Shown here piece by piece: positions 26,002 to 36,157 of a stretch of DNA of 64,000 nt (positions within the stretch are counted from its first letter, which is position 1; each line of letters begins with the position of its first letter). A model generated the notes under the pieces. It was not told the origin of the DNA, did no database searches, and was given only the letters and a program-made list of their open reading frames with translations. The translations under genes and the position numbers were made by a program. The stretch comes from Aureimonas fodinaquatilis (lineage in GTDB: Bacteria; Pseudomonadota; Alphaproteobacteria; Rhizobiales; Rhizobiaceae). Where the stretch lies: contig NZ_VTWH01000002.1 in the NCBI RefSeq assembly GCF_008369445.1, forward strand, positions 744,001 through 808,000. Reading direction: 5' to 3'.

Positions 26002-27303
26002 TTATGCCAGAGTTTCAATCCGGATCGTCTGTGGCTCGCCCCGCAAATGGCCATCGCGTGACACAGCCTCAAGTGCCTTGCGCACCGCTGCCTCAGTTGT
26101 TTCATGCGTGATAAGAATGATCGGTGCAACGCTTCCATCATCATCCGAGGCCTTACGCTGAACAATTGATTCCAGCGAAATCTGGTTTTCCGCCATGCGG
26201 CGGGCAATGGAGGCAAATGCTCCGACCTCATCCGCAACGCGCAGCCGAATGTAATAGCCGCCTTCATGCGCTCGCATCCTGGCGCGTTTGTATGCGGTCA
26301 GACTTTGCGGAACCACGGTAAAGGTAGACACGTACACACCATTTGCCGCGTCAATAATATCGGACAAAACGGCAGAAGCCGTGGCGTTGCCGCCGGCACC
26401 GGGTCCGGCAATCAGGATAGAGCCGAGCAGGTCGGTATCAACCGCCACTGCATTGGTGACACCATCCACCTGCGCCAGTGCCGAGCCTGCCGGAATCATT
26501 GTCGGGTGAACGCGCTGCTCAATGCCGCTATCGGTGCGCTGTGCCACCGCCAGCAGCTTGATGCGATATCCAAGCTCCGCCGCCGCCTTGATGTCATCGA
26601 GCGAAATTTCGGAAATGCCTTCGATGAAAATCGAGGCCAGATCTATTTCAGTGCCGAACGCCAGAGAGGTCAGAATGGCAAGTTTGTGAGCCGCATCAAA
26701 GCCGCCAATATCGAACGTCGGGTCAGCCTCTGCATAACCCAGTGCCTGTGCCTCGCGGAGCACGTCTTCGAACGCCACGCCCTCACGCTCCATGCGTGTC
26801 AGCATGTAGTTGCAGGTGCCGTTGAGAATTCCATAGACCCGGCTGACGGTGTTGCCACGCAATGCCTCGCGCATGGTCTTGATGATCGGAATGCCACCGG
26901 CAACGGCCGCTTCAAACAGGATGGTGACGTTTTTGCGCTGCGCCAGACGCGCCAGCGAAACCCCATGATGAGCCAGCAGCGCCTTGTTGGCGGTGACAAC
27001 CGGAATGCCGCGCCCCAGCGCCGCTTTGACACTTTCCAGCGCCGGGCCATCCGCTCCGCCAATAAGCTCGACGAAAAGATCGATATCGGCTTCCTGCGCC
27101 AGACGGACCGGGTCATCGAACCAATCAACACCGGAGAGATCGACGCCGCGATCACGGTTGCGATCCCGCGCACTGACCGCCTTGATCTCAATAGGCCGCC
27201 CGGTCATCTTTGAAAAATGTTCCTGCTTCTCGGTCAGAATACGGGCCACCGAGGCACCAACAGTTCCAATTCCGGCCAATCCTAAGTTCAAGGGGCGATC
27301 CAT
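26002..27303 (-). CDS. hom: Homoserine dehydrogenase
   Basis: 433 residues. The N-terminal Rossmann motif is LGLAGIGTVGASVARIL, the catalytic domain includes GGIPIIKTMREALRGN and GILNGTCNYMLTRME, and a C-terminal ACT domain (about 350-425, YYIRLRVADEVGAFASIA) provides feedback control by threonine. It reduces aspartate-semialdehyde to homoserine for Thr and Met synthesis. The 215-base leader upstream contains no recognised riboswitch. Confidence 0.96.
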   Translation of the reverse strand: MDRPLNLGLAGIGTVGASVARILTEKQEHFSKMTGRPIEIKAVSARDRNRDRGVDLSGVDWFDDPVRLAQEADIDLFVELIGGADGPALESVKAALGRGIPVVTANKALLAHHGVSLARLAQRKNVTILFEAAVAGGIPIIKTMREALRGNTVSRVYGILNGTCNYMLTRMEREGVAFEDVLREAQALGYAEADPTFDIGGFDAAHKLAILTSLAFGTEIDLASIFIEGISEISLDDIKAAAELGYRIKLLAVAQRTDSGIEQRVHPTMIPAGSALAQVDGVTNAVAVDTDLLGSILIAGPGAGGNATASAVLSDIIDAANGVYVSTFTVVPQSLTAYKRARMRAHEGGYYIRLRVADEVGAFASIARRMAENQISLESIVQRKASDDDGSVAPIILITHETTEAAVRKALEAVSRDGHLRGEPQTIRIETLA

Positions 27304-27518
27304 ATGATCCTCAATGCACTCTCGCGGCCCGAAGGCCTGTTACAAAATCGGTTGCCAACAAATTCGAAATATCTCTGAAGAGTTTCAGATGATGCTTCGA
27401 CCACCTGAAACACTCTGACTCTGTACTTTGCCGCATTGACCTGTCGTGGAAGCGATCCCCGTTCAAAGGAAAATGCTCTGTCTTTTGCTGCATCCATGGC
27501 TGATTTGCTGCAAAGCAC

Positions 27519-28727
27519 TCAGCCAGCGGTGACAACCTTTTGCCCCGCATCAGCCTCGCTTGCAAGGAAACGCTTGATATTTCGCGCAGCCTGTCGAATT
27601 CGATGCTCGTTCTCAACCAGGGCAATGCGCACATAGTCATCACCGTGCTCGCCAAAGCCGATTCCCGGGGCCACGGCGACATCAGCCTTTTCAATCAGCA
27701 GCTTGGAAAATTCCAGCGAACCCATTTCGCGATATGCCTGCGGAATTGGCACCCAGGCAAACATTGTCGCCTCCGGCGCTGGCACGCTCCAACCGGCACG
27801 CGCAAAGGAATCCACCAGAACATCCCGGCGATGGCGGTACACATCCCGCACCTCTGCAACCGCTGCGTCACCCGCGTTCAGTGCAGCCGTTGCCGCAACC
27901 TGAATGGGCGTGAATGCACCATAATCAAGATAGGATTTAACCCGCGCCAAAGCCGCGATCAGCCGTTCATTTCCAACGGCAAAGCCAACGCGCCAGCCCG
28001 GCATGGAAAATGTCTTGGACATGGATGTGAACTCAACCGCCACATCCATGGCACCCGGAACCTGCAACACGGATGGCGGCTGGAAATCGCCAAAATAAAT
28101 TTCCGAATAGGCCAGGTCGGACAGAAGAATGATTTCGTGTTTGCGAGCAAAATCCACAATCTCGCGATAGAAATCGAGGTCCGCCAGATAGGCCGTGGGA
28201 TTGGCGGGAAAGTTCAGCACAATGGCAATCGGCTTGGGAATGGAATGGCGCACTGCCCGATCCACCGCCCGCAAAAACTCCTCGTCGGGTTTGGCAGGAA
28301 TGGAACGGATGGTGCCGCCCGTCATCAGAAAGCCGAATGCATGAATGGGGTAAGTCGGATTTGGGCACAAGACCACATCGCCCGGCGCGGTAATGGCCTG
28401 CGCCATATTGGCAAACCCTTCCTTGGAACCCAGCGTCGCCACAACCTGCGTGTCGTGATTCAGCTTCACGCCAAAGCGCCGCTCGTAATAGCCAGCCTGA
28501 GCCCGGCGCAGGCCGGCAATGCCTTTTGATGCAGAGTAGCGGTGCGTGCGTGGATCACGAATCGCTTCACACAGTTTATCGACAACAAAGCTCGGCGTCG
28601 GCAGATCCGGGTTGCCCATGCCCAGGTCGATAATGTCCACCCCACGGGCCCGCGCGGCGGCCTTTTTGCGGTTCACTTCTTCGAAAACATAGGGGGGAAG
28701 CCTGCGAACCTTATGAAATTCTTCCAT
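27519..28727 (-). CDS. PLP-dependent aminotransferase (AlaC / LL-DAP aminotransferase-like)
   Basis: 402 residues, fold type I aminotransferase. NFPANPT (near 172) and DLAYSEIYF position the cofactor, TSMSKTFSMPGWRVGFA carries the Schiff-base Lys238, and VRIALVENEHRIRQA provides the carboxylate-binding Arg. The family includes glutamate-pyruvate aminotransferase AlaC and proteins annotated as LL-diaminopimelate aminotransferase; sequence alone does not separate them. Its position directly upstream of hom suggests aspartate-family or alanine metabolism. Confidence 0.9.
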   Translation of the reverse strand: MEEFHKVRRLPPYVFEEVNRKKAAARARGVDIIDLGMGNPDLPTPSFVVDKLCEAIRDPRTHRYSASKGIAGLRRAQAGYYERRFGVKLNHDTQVVATLGSKEGFANMAQAITAPGDVVLCPNPTYPIHAFGFLMTGGTIRSIPAKPDEEFLRAVDRAVRHSIPKPIAIVLNFPANPTAYLADLDFYREIVDFARKHEIILLSDLAYSEIYFGDFQPPSVLQVPGAMDVAVEFTSMSKTFSMPGWRVGFAVGNERLIAALARVKSYLDYGAFTPIQVAATAALNAGDAAVAEVRDVYRHRRDVLVDSFARAGWSVPAPEATMFAWVPIPQAYREMGSLEFSKLLIEKADVAVAPGIGFGEHGDDYVRIALVENEHRIRQAARNIKRFLASEADAGQKVVTAG

Positions 28728-28800
28728 GACAGGAACGTCCTTGCACTAATGTTGGGGGCGGCATTCGCAACGGAACAGACGGGTGGCGAGAGCCGGTTCA

Positions 28801-28833
28801 GGGCTGCTTTTACCAGTGTAAAAGCATCAGCCC
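28801..28833 (-). terminator. Hairpin after the 28834-29217 lipoprotein gene
   Basis: GGGCT-GCTTTTAC pairs with GTAAAAGC-x3-AGCCC around a CAGT loop (13 bp with a three-base bulge). It lies immediately beyond the lipoprotein stop codon and upstream of the aminotransferase gene. Confidence 0.55.
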
Positions 28834-29217
28834 CTAGTTGGTAATGGCCGGATTGGCTGCCCGCTGACGGGCCGCGGTAGCCTGCAACTCGGCAAGCTTG
28901 CGCTGATAGTCTCCGGCAGAACCTGCATTGGCACGATTGGCTGCGCCTGCGTACTGAGCCTGCGTTTGCGCCACCACTTCATCGGCCACCTGCTGCGTGG
29001 CAGCCCTGGGGTATGCACCAATAATCGGATAGCCCTTGTCGTCCAGCCGCTGGCCGGAAGGCCCCCGCTCCATACGATCCGCAACGGGTGACATGCGCAC
29101 CGGCGTATCGTTTTGCGGCAGGTAGCTTTGGCAACCGGCCGCAAGCGGCAGGCACAAAGCCAATGCCACCAACATCCTGTGTTTGCCCGTTGCCATCATG
29201 ACGCTTAAACCTCGCAT
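28834..29217 (-). CDS. Small lipoprotein, unknown function
   Basis: 127 residues from the ATG at 29217 (starts at 29199/29196 also possible). A signal sequence with lipobox LPLAAGC is followed by a short polar protein with a helical Ala/Gln-rich C-terminal half (RKLAELQATAARQRAAN). An in-frame extension upstream lacks coding character and runs into phaC's promoter, so it is excluded. Divergent from phaC; a small IR (CACCAT/ATGGTG, 29224-29240) lies between them. Confidence 0.75.
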   Translation of the reverse strand: MRGLSVMMATGKHRMLVALALCLPLAAGCQSYLPQNDTPVRMSPVADRMERGPSGQRLDDKGYPIIGAYPRAATQQVADEVVAQTQAQYAGAANRANAGSAGDYQRKLAELQATAARQRAANPAITN

Positions 29218-29351
29218 TTTATACACCATCCTTAATGGTGCGGCGCGGTGCTGAAAAGCGCAAAAATTAAATCCGGCATCATGTTCTGCGCAAATGTATC
29301 GCTGCAATCGAATTGCGCTATATGTTTTCTTGTTAATGAGGGAGCTTGGCC

Positions 29352-31163
29352 ATGAGCGAATCTGAAAAACCGCGCCAAGGTGATTTTGCACCCTATGTCG
29401 TGCGGGATCCGCAGGCTTTCGCACTTAACGTGGCCCGCGCTGTTGAACAGGCCGGCAAGGCAGCTTCGGCATGGCTTGCACCGCGCGATGCCAGCAATGC
29501 CCCGGTTGATCCGAGCAATGCAATTTATGGCGAAATGGTTTCGGCATTTTCTGAAATCGGCAATTACTGGCTGGCAGATCCTCACCGCGCACTGGAAGCG
29601 CAAACCCGGCTTTTGGCTGGCTACATGGACATCTGGTCCAGATCCATTCGCAAGGTTTCAGGTGACGCCACACACGACACTGCAGTCGAAACGCCGGACA
29701 AGCGATTCAACGATCCCGAATGGCGGGAAAACCTGTTTTTTGACTTCATGCGCCAGGTTTACATTCTGACCGGCGCCTGGGCCCGAAGTCTCGTAACGGA
29801 AGCAGAAGGGCTGGACGAGGAAACCCGCAACAAGGCGGATTTCTATGTAAATCAGATTGTTAACGCCATTTCTCCATCCAATTTCATTGCCACCAACCCC
29901 GAGTTATATCGCCAGACGGTCGAGGAAAATGGTGCCAACCTCGTGCGCGGTATGCAGATGTTTGCCGAAGACATGACGCGGGGCGCAGGAAACCTGAAAC
30001 TGCGTCAGACCCGGCCGGGCAGTTTTGAGGTGGGCGTCAATCTGGCAGTTACACCAGGCAGCGTGGTAGCAGAGAACGACCTCTGCCAGATCATCCAATA
30101 CGCGCCGACCACACAAGCCGTATTCAAGCGCCCGATCCTGATTTGCCCGCCCTGGATAAACCGGTTCTACATTCTGGATCTGACGCCGGAGAAAAGCTTT
30201 ATCGCCTGGCTGGTGGATCAGGGGCACACGGTTTTTGTCATTTCATGGATCAACCCGGACCTGCGCCATGCGGACAAGGACTGGCTGTCCTATATTGACG
30301 AAGGACTGGTCTTCGCACTCGACACGATTGCCAAAGCCACGCGTGAGACAGAGGTGAACGCCATTGGCTATTGTGTTGGCGGCACGCTGCTTTCCGCTGG
30401 CATGGCACTTTTGAAACGACGTGGTGATACGCGCATTCAAACAGCAACGCTTTTGGCCACGCAGGTGGATTTTGAGCATGCGGGCGATTTGAAAGTGTTT
30501 GTGGATGAGCGCCAGATCGCGGCACTGGAAGCGGTCATGACGCCATCCGGCACTCTGGATGGCGGGCATATGGCCACGGCATTCAACCTTTTGCGTTCCA
30601 GCGATTTGATATGGCCATATGTTGTGGGCAACTACATGAAGGGACGGGAGCCACCGCCCTTTGATCTGTTGTACTGGAATTCAGACGCCACGCGCATGGC
30701 GAAGGCCAATCACTCTTTCTACCTGCGCAAATTCTATCTTGAAAATCAGCTGACCGCCGGGTTGATGGAGCTTGATGGCGGCCGGATCAGCCTGTCGGAC
30801 GTTACAGTGCCGGTGTACAGCCTCGCCACGCGTGAAGACCACATTGCGCCGGCGCGCAGCGTGTATCAGGGGTGTCTGGCGTTTGGCGGCGAGGTTACTT
30901 ATGTTCTTGCCGGATCGGGCCACATAGCCGGAGTTATCAATCCGCCGCACAAGAACAAGTACCAATATCTGACAGGCCCGGCACCCAAAGCCGATGTGGC
31001 ATTTGCGGACTGGGTGGCAGATGCGCCGGAACAGCCGGGATCCTGGTGGCCGCATTGGCAATCATGGGTTGAGCCGCACGCAGGCCCGAAGGTCAAAGCC
31101 CGGAAACCGGGTGTGCGTGGCAAGACAATTGAACCGGCACCCGGGCGATATGTTCGAGAATAG
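29352..31163 (+). CDS. phaC: Class I poly(3-hydroxyalkanoate) synthase
   Basis: 603 residues, the usual class I length. The N-terminal PhaC domain is followed by an alpha/beta hydrolase with the lipase-like box GYCVGG (nucleophile Cys341), Asp496 in TREDHIAP and His524 in GSGHIAG, the complete catalytic triad. It polymerises hydroxyacyl-CoA at the granule surface. ATG 29352 has GGGAG eight bases upstream. No phaA/B/R lies in the window, so the rest of the pathway is elsewhere. Confidence 0.96.
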   Translation: MSESEKPRQGDFAPYVVRDPQAFALNVARAVEQAGKAASAWLAPRDASNAPVDPSNAIYGEMVSAFSEIGNYWLADPHRALEAQTRLLAGYMDIWSRSIRKVSGDATHDTAVETPDKRFNDPEWRENLFFDFMRQVYILTGAWARSLVTEAEGLDEETRNKADFYVNQIVNAISPSNFIATNPELYRQTVEENGANLVRGMQMFAEDMTRGAGNLKLRQTRPGSFEVGVNLAVTPGSVVAENDLCQIIQYAPTTQAVFKRPILICPPWINRFYILDLTPEKSFIAWLVDQGHTVFVISWINPDLRHADKDWLSYIDEGLVFALDTIAKATRETEVNAIGYCVGGTLLSAGMALLKRRGDTRIQTATLLATQVDFEHAGDLKVFVDERQIAALEAVMTPSGTLDGGHMATAFNLLRSSDLIWPYVVGNYMKGREPPPFDLLYWNSDATRMAKANHSFYLRKFYLENQLTAGLMELDGGRISLSDVTVPVYSLATREDHIAPARSVYQGCLAFGGEVTYVLAGSGHIAGVINPPHKNKYQYLTGPAPKADVAFADWVADAPEQPGSWWPHWQSWVEPHAGPKVKARKPGVRGKTIEPAPGRYVRE

Positions 31164-31294
31164 ACAATGACCAGAATGCCGAAGATCAGGCCCGGAGCAT
31201 AAAGCTTTAGAGTTTCCTCGCCGGCCAAAACAGACTAAGTACAACAGCCATGCCGCAAGGCCCTGAACTTAACCAGACGATCGATTGCGTTTAG

Positions 31295-32137
31295 ATGATC
31301 ACATACCTGCAAGCCGAAGCTAACCCGCAGCGCAATACCGGCACTATCCGCCTGTATGACGAAGCCGCATTTGAAGGCATGCGCCGCGCATGCCAGTTGA
31401 CGGCGCGTTGTCTGGACGAGTTGGCGGAACTGGTGGCGCCTGGAGTGCCAACGCAGGTGATTGATGACTTTGTGCTGCGCTTTGCCATGGACAACGGCGC
31501 CCTGCCCGCCACGCTGAATTATCGCGGCTACATGAAGAGCGTCTGCACGTCCATCAACCACGTTGTCTGCCACGGAATTCCGAGTGAAAAGCCGCTGCGT
31601 GAGGGCGACATTGTCAATATCGACGTTACGCTGATAGTTGACGGCTTTTACGGCGATTCCTCACGTATGTACCCGGTTGGCAAGATCAAGCGTGCTGCAG
31701 AACGTCTGTGCGAAATCACCTACCACTCGCTCATGCTGGCAATTGACGAGGTGCGCCCCGGCAACCGTCTGGGTGATATCGGCGCTGCCATACAGGACTA
31801 TGCCGAGGCGGAGCGTTGCTCGGTTGTCCGGGATTTTTGTGGCCACGGTGTTGGCAAGATCTTTCATGACGCCCCCAACATTCTGCATTACGGGCGTCGG
31901 GGCGAAGGTGCGGAATTGCGCCCGGGCATGATTTTCACCATCGAACCGATGATCAATCTGGGACGCCCGCATGTCAAGGTTCTGTCGGACGGCTGGACTG
32001 CGGTGACCCGCGACCGTTCACTGACGGCCCAGTATGAGCACACGGTCGGCGTAACAGAAACCGGGTGTGAGGTTTTCACCTTCTCTCCCGGCGGATTGGA
32101 CACGCCCGGACTGGTATTCGACAACAAAAACATCTGA
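31295..32137 (+). CDS. map: Methionine aminopeptidase, type I
   Basis: 280 residues of the M24A fold: NHVVCHGIPSEKPL, DIVNIDVTLIVDGFYGDSSR with both metal Asp residues, GHGVGKIFHD (His), FTIEPMINLG (Glu) and YEHTVGVTE (Glu). It removes initiator Met from nascent proteins. It is followed by radC after nine bases, so the two are probably cotranscribed, as in other rhizobia. Confidence 0.96.
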   Translation: MITYLQAEANPQRNTGTIRLYDEAAFEGMRRACQLTARCLDELAELVAPGVPTQVIDDFVLRFAMDNGALPATLNYRGYMKSVCTSINHVVCHGIPSEKPLREGDIVNIDVTLIVDGFYGDSSRMYPVGKIKRAAERLCEITYHSLMLAIDEVRPGNRLGDIGAAIQDYAEAERCSVVRDFCGHGVGKIFHDAPNILHYGRRGEGAELRPGMIFTIEPMINLGRPHVKVLSDGWTAVTRDRSLTAQYEHTVGVTETGCEVFTFSPGGLDTPGLVFDNKNI

Positions 32138-32146
32138 GCAGAAATC

Positions 32147-32926
32147 ATGGTAAAGCGGGCCAGGACTGGCCTTGAAGAGAGCACGGGACTGGACTTCGGC
32201 CAGGCTCGCCCTCGCGAGCCGATGCGCGTCAGGCCCACGGTCGAGGATGCTGCCGTCCCTCATCATGCCGGGCATCGCGACCGGCTGCGGGAACGATTTT
32301 CAAAGGCCGGGCCGAACGCCGTAGCTGATTATGAGCTGCTGGAGCTTGTGCTGTTTCGTTCGATCCCCCGGCGGGATGTCAAGCCGATAGCCAAGGCGCT
32401 TCTGGCGCGTTTTGGCAATCTGGCAGAAATTGTCGCCGCCCCTGTGCCGCTGCTGGCAGAGGTGGAAGGTGTCGGCAATGCCACAGCGCTGGACATCAAA
32501 ATCATAGCCGCGTTTAACCAGCGTACATTGCGGACCGAGGTCAGCGATCGCGATATCATCGGCTCATTTGACCGGATGATGGATTACATCCGTGCGGTGA
32601 TGGCGCATGAAGCGCGCGAACAATTCCGGTTGTTGTTTCTGGACAGGAAAAACGGGTTGATCGCCGATGAAGTGCAGCATATCGGCACGGTTGATTTTAC
32701 GCCCGTCACTCCGCGCGAGGTGGTGCGCCGGGCGCTGGAATTGCACGCATCGGCCATTATTCTGGTCCATAATCACCCGTCGGGAGACGTGACACCTTCC
32801 ATGGCCGATATTGAGATGACGCGCCAGATCATTGATATGGCTCAGCCTTTGGGCATCAAGGTTCATGACCATGTGATTGTGGGCCGTGCCAATTCAGTAA
32901 GCTTGCGCAAATCCCGCTACATCTGA
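32147..32926 (+). CDS. radC: RadC/JAB-domain protein
   Basis: 259 residues. An N-terminal helix-hairpin-helix-like UPF0758 part ([31 protein letters not shown]) is followed by a JAB1/MPN metalloprotease-like domain with the zinc motif [19 protein letters not shown] (H-x-H-x10-D). Long called a DNA repair protein, its real activity remains uncertain. Nine-base gap after map. Confidence 0.93.
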   Translation: MVKRARTGLEESTGLDFGQARPREPMRVRPTVEDAAVPHHAGHRDRLRERFSKAGPNAVADYELLELVLFRSIPRRDVKPIAKALLARFGNLAEIVAAPVPLLAEVEGVGNATALDIKIIAAFNQRTLRTEVSDRDIIGSFDRMMDYIRAVMAHEAREQFRLLFLDRKNGLIADEVQHIGTVDFTPVTPREVVRRALELHASAIILVHNHPSGDVTPSMADIEMTRQIIDMAQPLGIKVHDHVIVGRANSVSLRKSRYI

Positions 32927-32936
32927 AACTCAAATG

Positions 32937-33215
32937 CTATTGCAATTGATGTTCTGCCGCAAAGCGCAGCTCTCGCGGGGTTATCAAGCCATGATGCATG
33001 ACGTGCACTGAATGGATCCGCGCGTGAACTTCCACCTGCCAATAGCCCAGAAACCGCCGAAGGCGCGGAAAGCCGGGAGCCAGATCCTCAAACTGCCAAA
33101 GAAAGCTTTGTAAAAAATCCGGATGGTCAGGAATATGGTAAAGAACCTCGGCTGTGGTGGCAGAAAAGCCGGACAGCATCTTTTCAAACGCAGGGTCTGC
33201 AACGCGAACGCTCAT
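32937..33215 (-). CDS. Usg-family protein
   Basis: 92 residues matching the alphaproteobacterial Usg family: TTAEVLYHIPDHPDFLQSF, DLAPGFPRLRRFLGYWQ and HSVHVMHHGLITPRELR. It is a small cytoplasmic protein of unknown function, often found near amino-acid or translation genes. Convergent with radC, separated by 10 bases. Confidence 0.85.
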   Translation of the reverse strand: MSVRVADPAFEKMLSGFSATTAEVLYHIPDHPDFLQSFLWQFEDLAPGFPRLRRFLGYWQVEVHARIHSVHVMHHGLITPRELRFAAEHQLQ

Positions 33216-33401
33216 TTTACGCTCCTTCCGCTACAAAAGCGCCAGACCGCTAACGCAAGGGAGCTGGCGCTCCAGTGTCTAACTCCATGACTTTACATCG
33301 GCAGCGAAGGGCTAAAAACCCCGGCTGTTGATACGCGTGGCAACTGGCGCGCACACCCATGCTGCGCCTGACTGGTTAACCAACCCTTGCGAAGAATGGA
33401 C

Positions 33402-33902
33402 TTAAAGGGTGTGAAAATGCCGTTCCTTGTAGACAAGACCCGGGGCGGACGGCGCAACATTGAGACCAACCACCTCGCCAATCAGAACCCGGTGCGTGGC
33501 AACAATGCGCGCATCGGTCAAGCGACAGTCAAAACTGGCCAGCGCATTTTCCAGAATCGGCGCGCCAGTCACCAGTGGCGCCCAATTGGCCAGCGCAAAG
33601 CGCTCGTCCAGACTTAGCTTGCCTTCACCGGCAAAGGCCTTCGCCAGGCTCTCATGCTCCGCCGCCAGAATGTTCACTGCAAAGCAGCCGTTTTTCTCGT
33701 ACCGGTCGTTAACCGCGCTGGAAGCATTGAGGCAAACCAGCAAGGTCGCCGGCATATCTGACACCGAGCAGACGGATGTTACGGTTGTGCCGCGAATGCC
33801 CGCACGCCCGTCGGTTGTGACGATGTGGACGGCAGCAGCAAAATGGCTCATCGCATTGCGAAAGTCGAAGCGGTCTATCAATGGCTCAGTCAACAAATCC
33901 AT
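33402..33902 (-). CDS. Flavin reductase (HpaC/RutF-like)
   Basis: 166 residues from the ATG at 33902, chosen because GGGGGAG lies upstream and the family normally begins near DFRNAMSHFAAAVHIVT. Motifs TVTSVCSVSDMPATLLVCLN and NGCFAVNILAAEH form the flavin-binding split barrel. It supplies reduced FMN/FAD to partner monooxygenases. No partner oxygenase lies next to it; the cassette flavoprotein at 13.4 kb is a distant candidate only. Confidence 0.88.
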   Translation of the reverse strand: MDLLTEPLIDRFDFRNAMSHFAAAVHIVTTDGRAGIRGTTVTSVCSVSDMPATLLVCLNASSAVNDRYEKNGCFAVNILAAEHESLAKAFAGEGKLSLDERFALANWAPLVTGAPILENALASFDCRLTDARIVATHRVLIGEVVGLNVAPSAPGLVYKERHFHTL

Positions 33903-34096
33903 TTTCCAGTCTCCCCCTTGAAGGGCGTCGCTTCCAGAGGCACCGCTAACATAGCCCAGCCTTACAGGAAATGTTAAGCGCAAGTCTAAATATCGCAATG
34001 TGGCAATTCGGTTGAACTTGTATACCCTGCCCTACGCCCGGCCTCATGCTTTCAGGCGAAGCAACGGGCTGCTGCCATCTGGAGTTCCACCTTTCA

Positions 34097-35149
34097 ATGA
34101 AGCAACTTTTGAAGCCCGCCCACCGCAGATTGCAACTGGCATTCGCAGCGCTTCTGTTCTGCTGCGGCACCGGCATGGCCGCAGAAAACACCATTGGCGT
34201 TGCAGCTCCACTGTCCGGGTCCGGCTCGATTCTGGGCCAGCAACTGCTTAGCGGGGTGCAGCACGGCGTTGCACCAGCAGGTCAGGATGTGCTCGCCGTG
34301 GACACAAGCTGCACGCCAGAGGGCGGGCGGGCCACGGCGGAAGCGATGAAGCAGGCAGATGTGCGCATTGCGGTGGGCTTTTTATGCTCGCCTGCACTGG
34401 AAGCCGCCTTGCCGATTCTGCGGGAAGCAGGCATTTCCACAATAGCCGTTGGTCCGCGCAAGGTGCGGCTGACAGCACAGCGGGAAAAGACCGGCAATCT
34501 CGTCTGGCGGCTGGCTCCCGAGGCAGATGCGGAAGCCCGGGCATTGGCGACCTATGTTCGCGAGAACTGGAGCGGAACTCCGTTCACGATTGCCGAAGAT
34601 GGCTCCTTGCAGGCGCGCGAACTGGCTGACCAGTTGCGTATTGTGCTTGCCGAATCCGGCATTGAGCCAAACGCGATTGAAAATTACAGCCCGGCAGAAG
34701 GGCGCCAGTTTCCCTTGGCGCGGCGGTTGGCGCAAAGCGGCGTGACACGCCTTCTGGCGCTTGGCACCAGAGAAGACACTGCAATTATTTTGCGCGACGC
34801 CGCATCACTGGACGTTCAAATAGAAACGCTGGGCGGTGAAAACCTGCTGGACGATGCCGGCACTGTGGAACTGCCCCAAGGTGTCAGGGCCGTTGCCATT
34901 GTTTCGATGGCTTATGCCGCCGACCCGGCACTGGAAGGTTATTTTTCACAAGGTCAGGCGGCTGGCGAAATCGCCGCAACGGCTTTGCAGCAATCGGCAG
35001 ATACGGCCATCAGCGACACACTGAACTCCGCGGAATTTGCCACCACAATCGGACCGGTTCGATTTGATGGTGAGGGTAACGCCAACCTGCCCGCATTCGG
35101 GGTCGTGGAATGGCGCAATGGACGTTTCAACCCCGTACCGGAAGGCTGA
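34097..35149 (+). CDS. Periplasmic branched-chain amino acid-type binding protein (orphan)
   Basis: 350 residues. A Sec signal (cleaved at GMAA/ENT) precedes a type I periplasmic-binding fold resembling LivJ-like proteins: IGVAAPLSGSGSILGQQLLS, DTSCTPEGGRATAEAM and a hinge with LALGTREDTAIILRDA. No ABC permease or ATPase gene is nearby, so it is an orphan receptor, perhaps used for sensing or with a remote transporter. It lies three bases from the P1-peptidase gene, suggesting co-expression. Confidence 0.82.
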   Translation: MKQLLKPAHRRLQLAFAALLFCCGTGMAAENTIGVAAPLSGSGSILGQQLLSGVQHGVAPAGQDVLAVDTSCTPEGGRATAEAMKQADVRIAVGFLCSPALEAALPILREAGISTIAVGPRKVRLTAQREKTGNLVWRLAPEADAEARALATYVRENWSGTPFTIAEDGSLQARELADQLRIVLAESGIEPNAIENYSPAEGRQFPLARRLAQSGVTRLLALGTREDTAIILRDAASLDVQIETLGGENLLDDAGTVELPQGVRAVAIVSMAYAADPALEGYFSQGQAAGEIAATALQQSADTAISDTLNSAEFATTIGPVRFDGEGNANLPAFGVVEWRNGRFNPVPEG

Positions 35150-35152
35150 TGA

Positions 35153-36157
35153 ATGGCAGCGTGGCAGGCAGGAAAACGCAATCTCATAACCGACATTGCC
35201 GGCATCAGCGTTGGCAATGCGCATGATGCAACAATCAACAGCGGTTCAACCGCGATTCTGTTCGACAATGCTGTTACCGCCTCTGTCGCCATTCATGGCG
35301 GCGCACCCGGCACCCGGGAAACGCCCCTGCTGGATGCCGAAAATCTGGTTTCCGGCATCGATGCACTCAGTCTTTCCGGCGGCTCTGCCTATGGACTGGA
35401 TGCACCTTCCGGCATTCAGGCTTTTCTCCGGCAAATGGAACGTGGCTTTGAGGTCGCCGGGGTTCGGGTGCCAATTGTGCCCGGGGCAATTCTGTTTGAT
35501 CTGATCAATGGCGGAAACAAGGATTGGGGCCTGCATTCCCCCTATCGCGAACTGGGCTATCTGGCAGCACAGAATGCGGGTCGCAGCTTTGACATCGGCT
35601 CTTCTGGTGCGGGCTATGGTGCCACCACCGCCCAGTGCAAAGGCGGCCTTGGCTCAGCCTCTACCGTGCTGCCCAATGGCATCACCATTGGTGCGCTGGT
35701 CGCGGTTAATGCCGTTGGCTCACCCCTGTTTCCAACGGGCAAGCATTTTCGTGCTGCGGGTTTTGAGCTGAACGGTGAATTTGGCAATCTGGGCCTGCCC
35801 CGGACAACTTACATTCATGACGGCTCGCCGCCAACGAAGTTCAACCCGACGCCCGGCGGCAACACGACAATCGGGGTGATTGCCACCAACGCTCGGCTGG
35901 ACAAAGGCGGAGCCAAGCGTCTGGCTATTGCCGCGCATGATGGTTTTGCCCATGCTCTTTGGCCAGCCCATACCAATTTCGACGGAGATCTGGTGTTCGG
36001 CGTTGCCACTGGCGAGCTGGACGGCCCATTGGACCCTGTCTCGCAGGTTGACCTTGGCGCTGCGGCGGCGGCAACTATGGCAAGAGCCATTGCCCGTGGC
36101 GTTTACGCAGCCCGCCCTGCAACCGGAGATTTTTTGCCATGCTGGTCCGAACTCTGA
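35153..36157 (+). CDS. P1-family (DmpA/NylC-like) self-processing peptidase
   Basis: 334 residues of the N-terminal nucleophile fold. GISVGNAHD opens the family, SLSGGSAYGLDAPSG follows, and GGNTTIGVIATNARLDK (235-251) carries the self-cleavage site. Here the residue after Asn237 is Thr238, as in nylon-oligomer hydrolase NylC (Asn-Thr) rather than the Gly-Ser of aminopeptidase DmpA. It presumably matures into alpha and beta chains and cleaves small amides. Cytoplasmic, coupled to the binding protein upstream and overlapping the DUF2259 gene. Confidence 0.88.
   Translation: MAAWQAGKRNLITDIAGISVGNAHDATINSGSTAILFDNAVTASVAIHGGAPGTRETPLLDAENLVSGIDALSLSGGSAYGLDAPSGIQAFLRQMERGFEVAGVRVPIVPGAILFDLINGGNKDWGLHSPYRELGYLAAQNAGRSFDIGSSGAGYGATTAQCKGGLGSASTVLPNGITIGALVAVNAVGSPLFPTGKHFRAAGFELNGEFGNLGLPRTTYIHDGSPPTKFNPTPGGNTTIGVIATNARLDKGGAKRLAIAAHDGFAHALWPAHTNFDGDLVFGVATGELDGPLDPVSQVDLGAAAAATMARAIARGVYAARPATGDFLPCWSEL

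Noticed and set aside
27304-27518. Possible riboswitch in the hom leader
   Set aside because: Only a weak inverted repeat (CTGAA/TTCAG) is visible; no SAM-II, lysine or threonine leader features could be made out.
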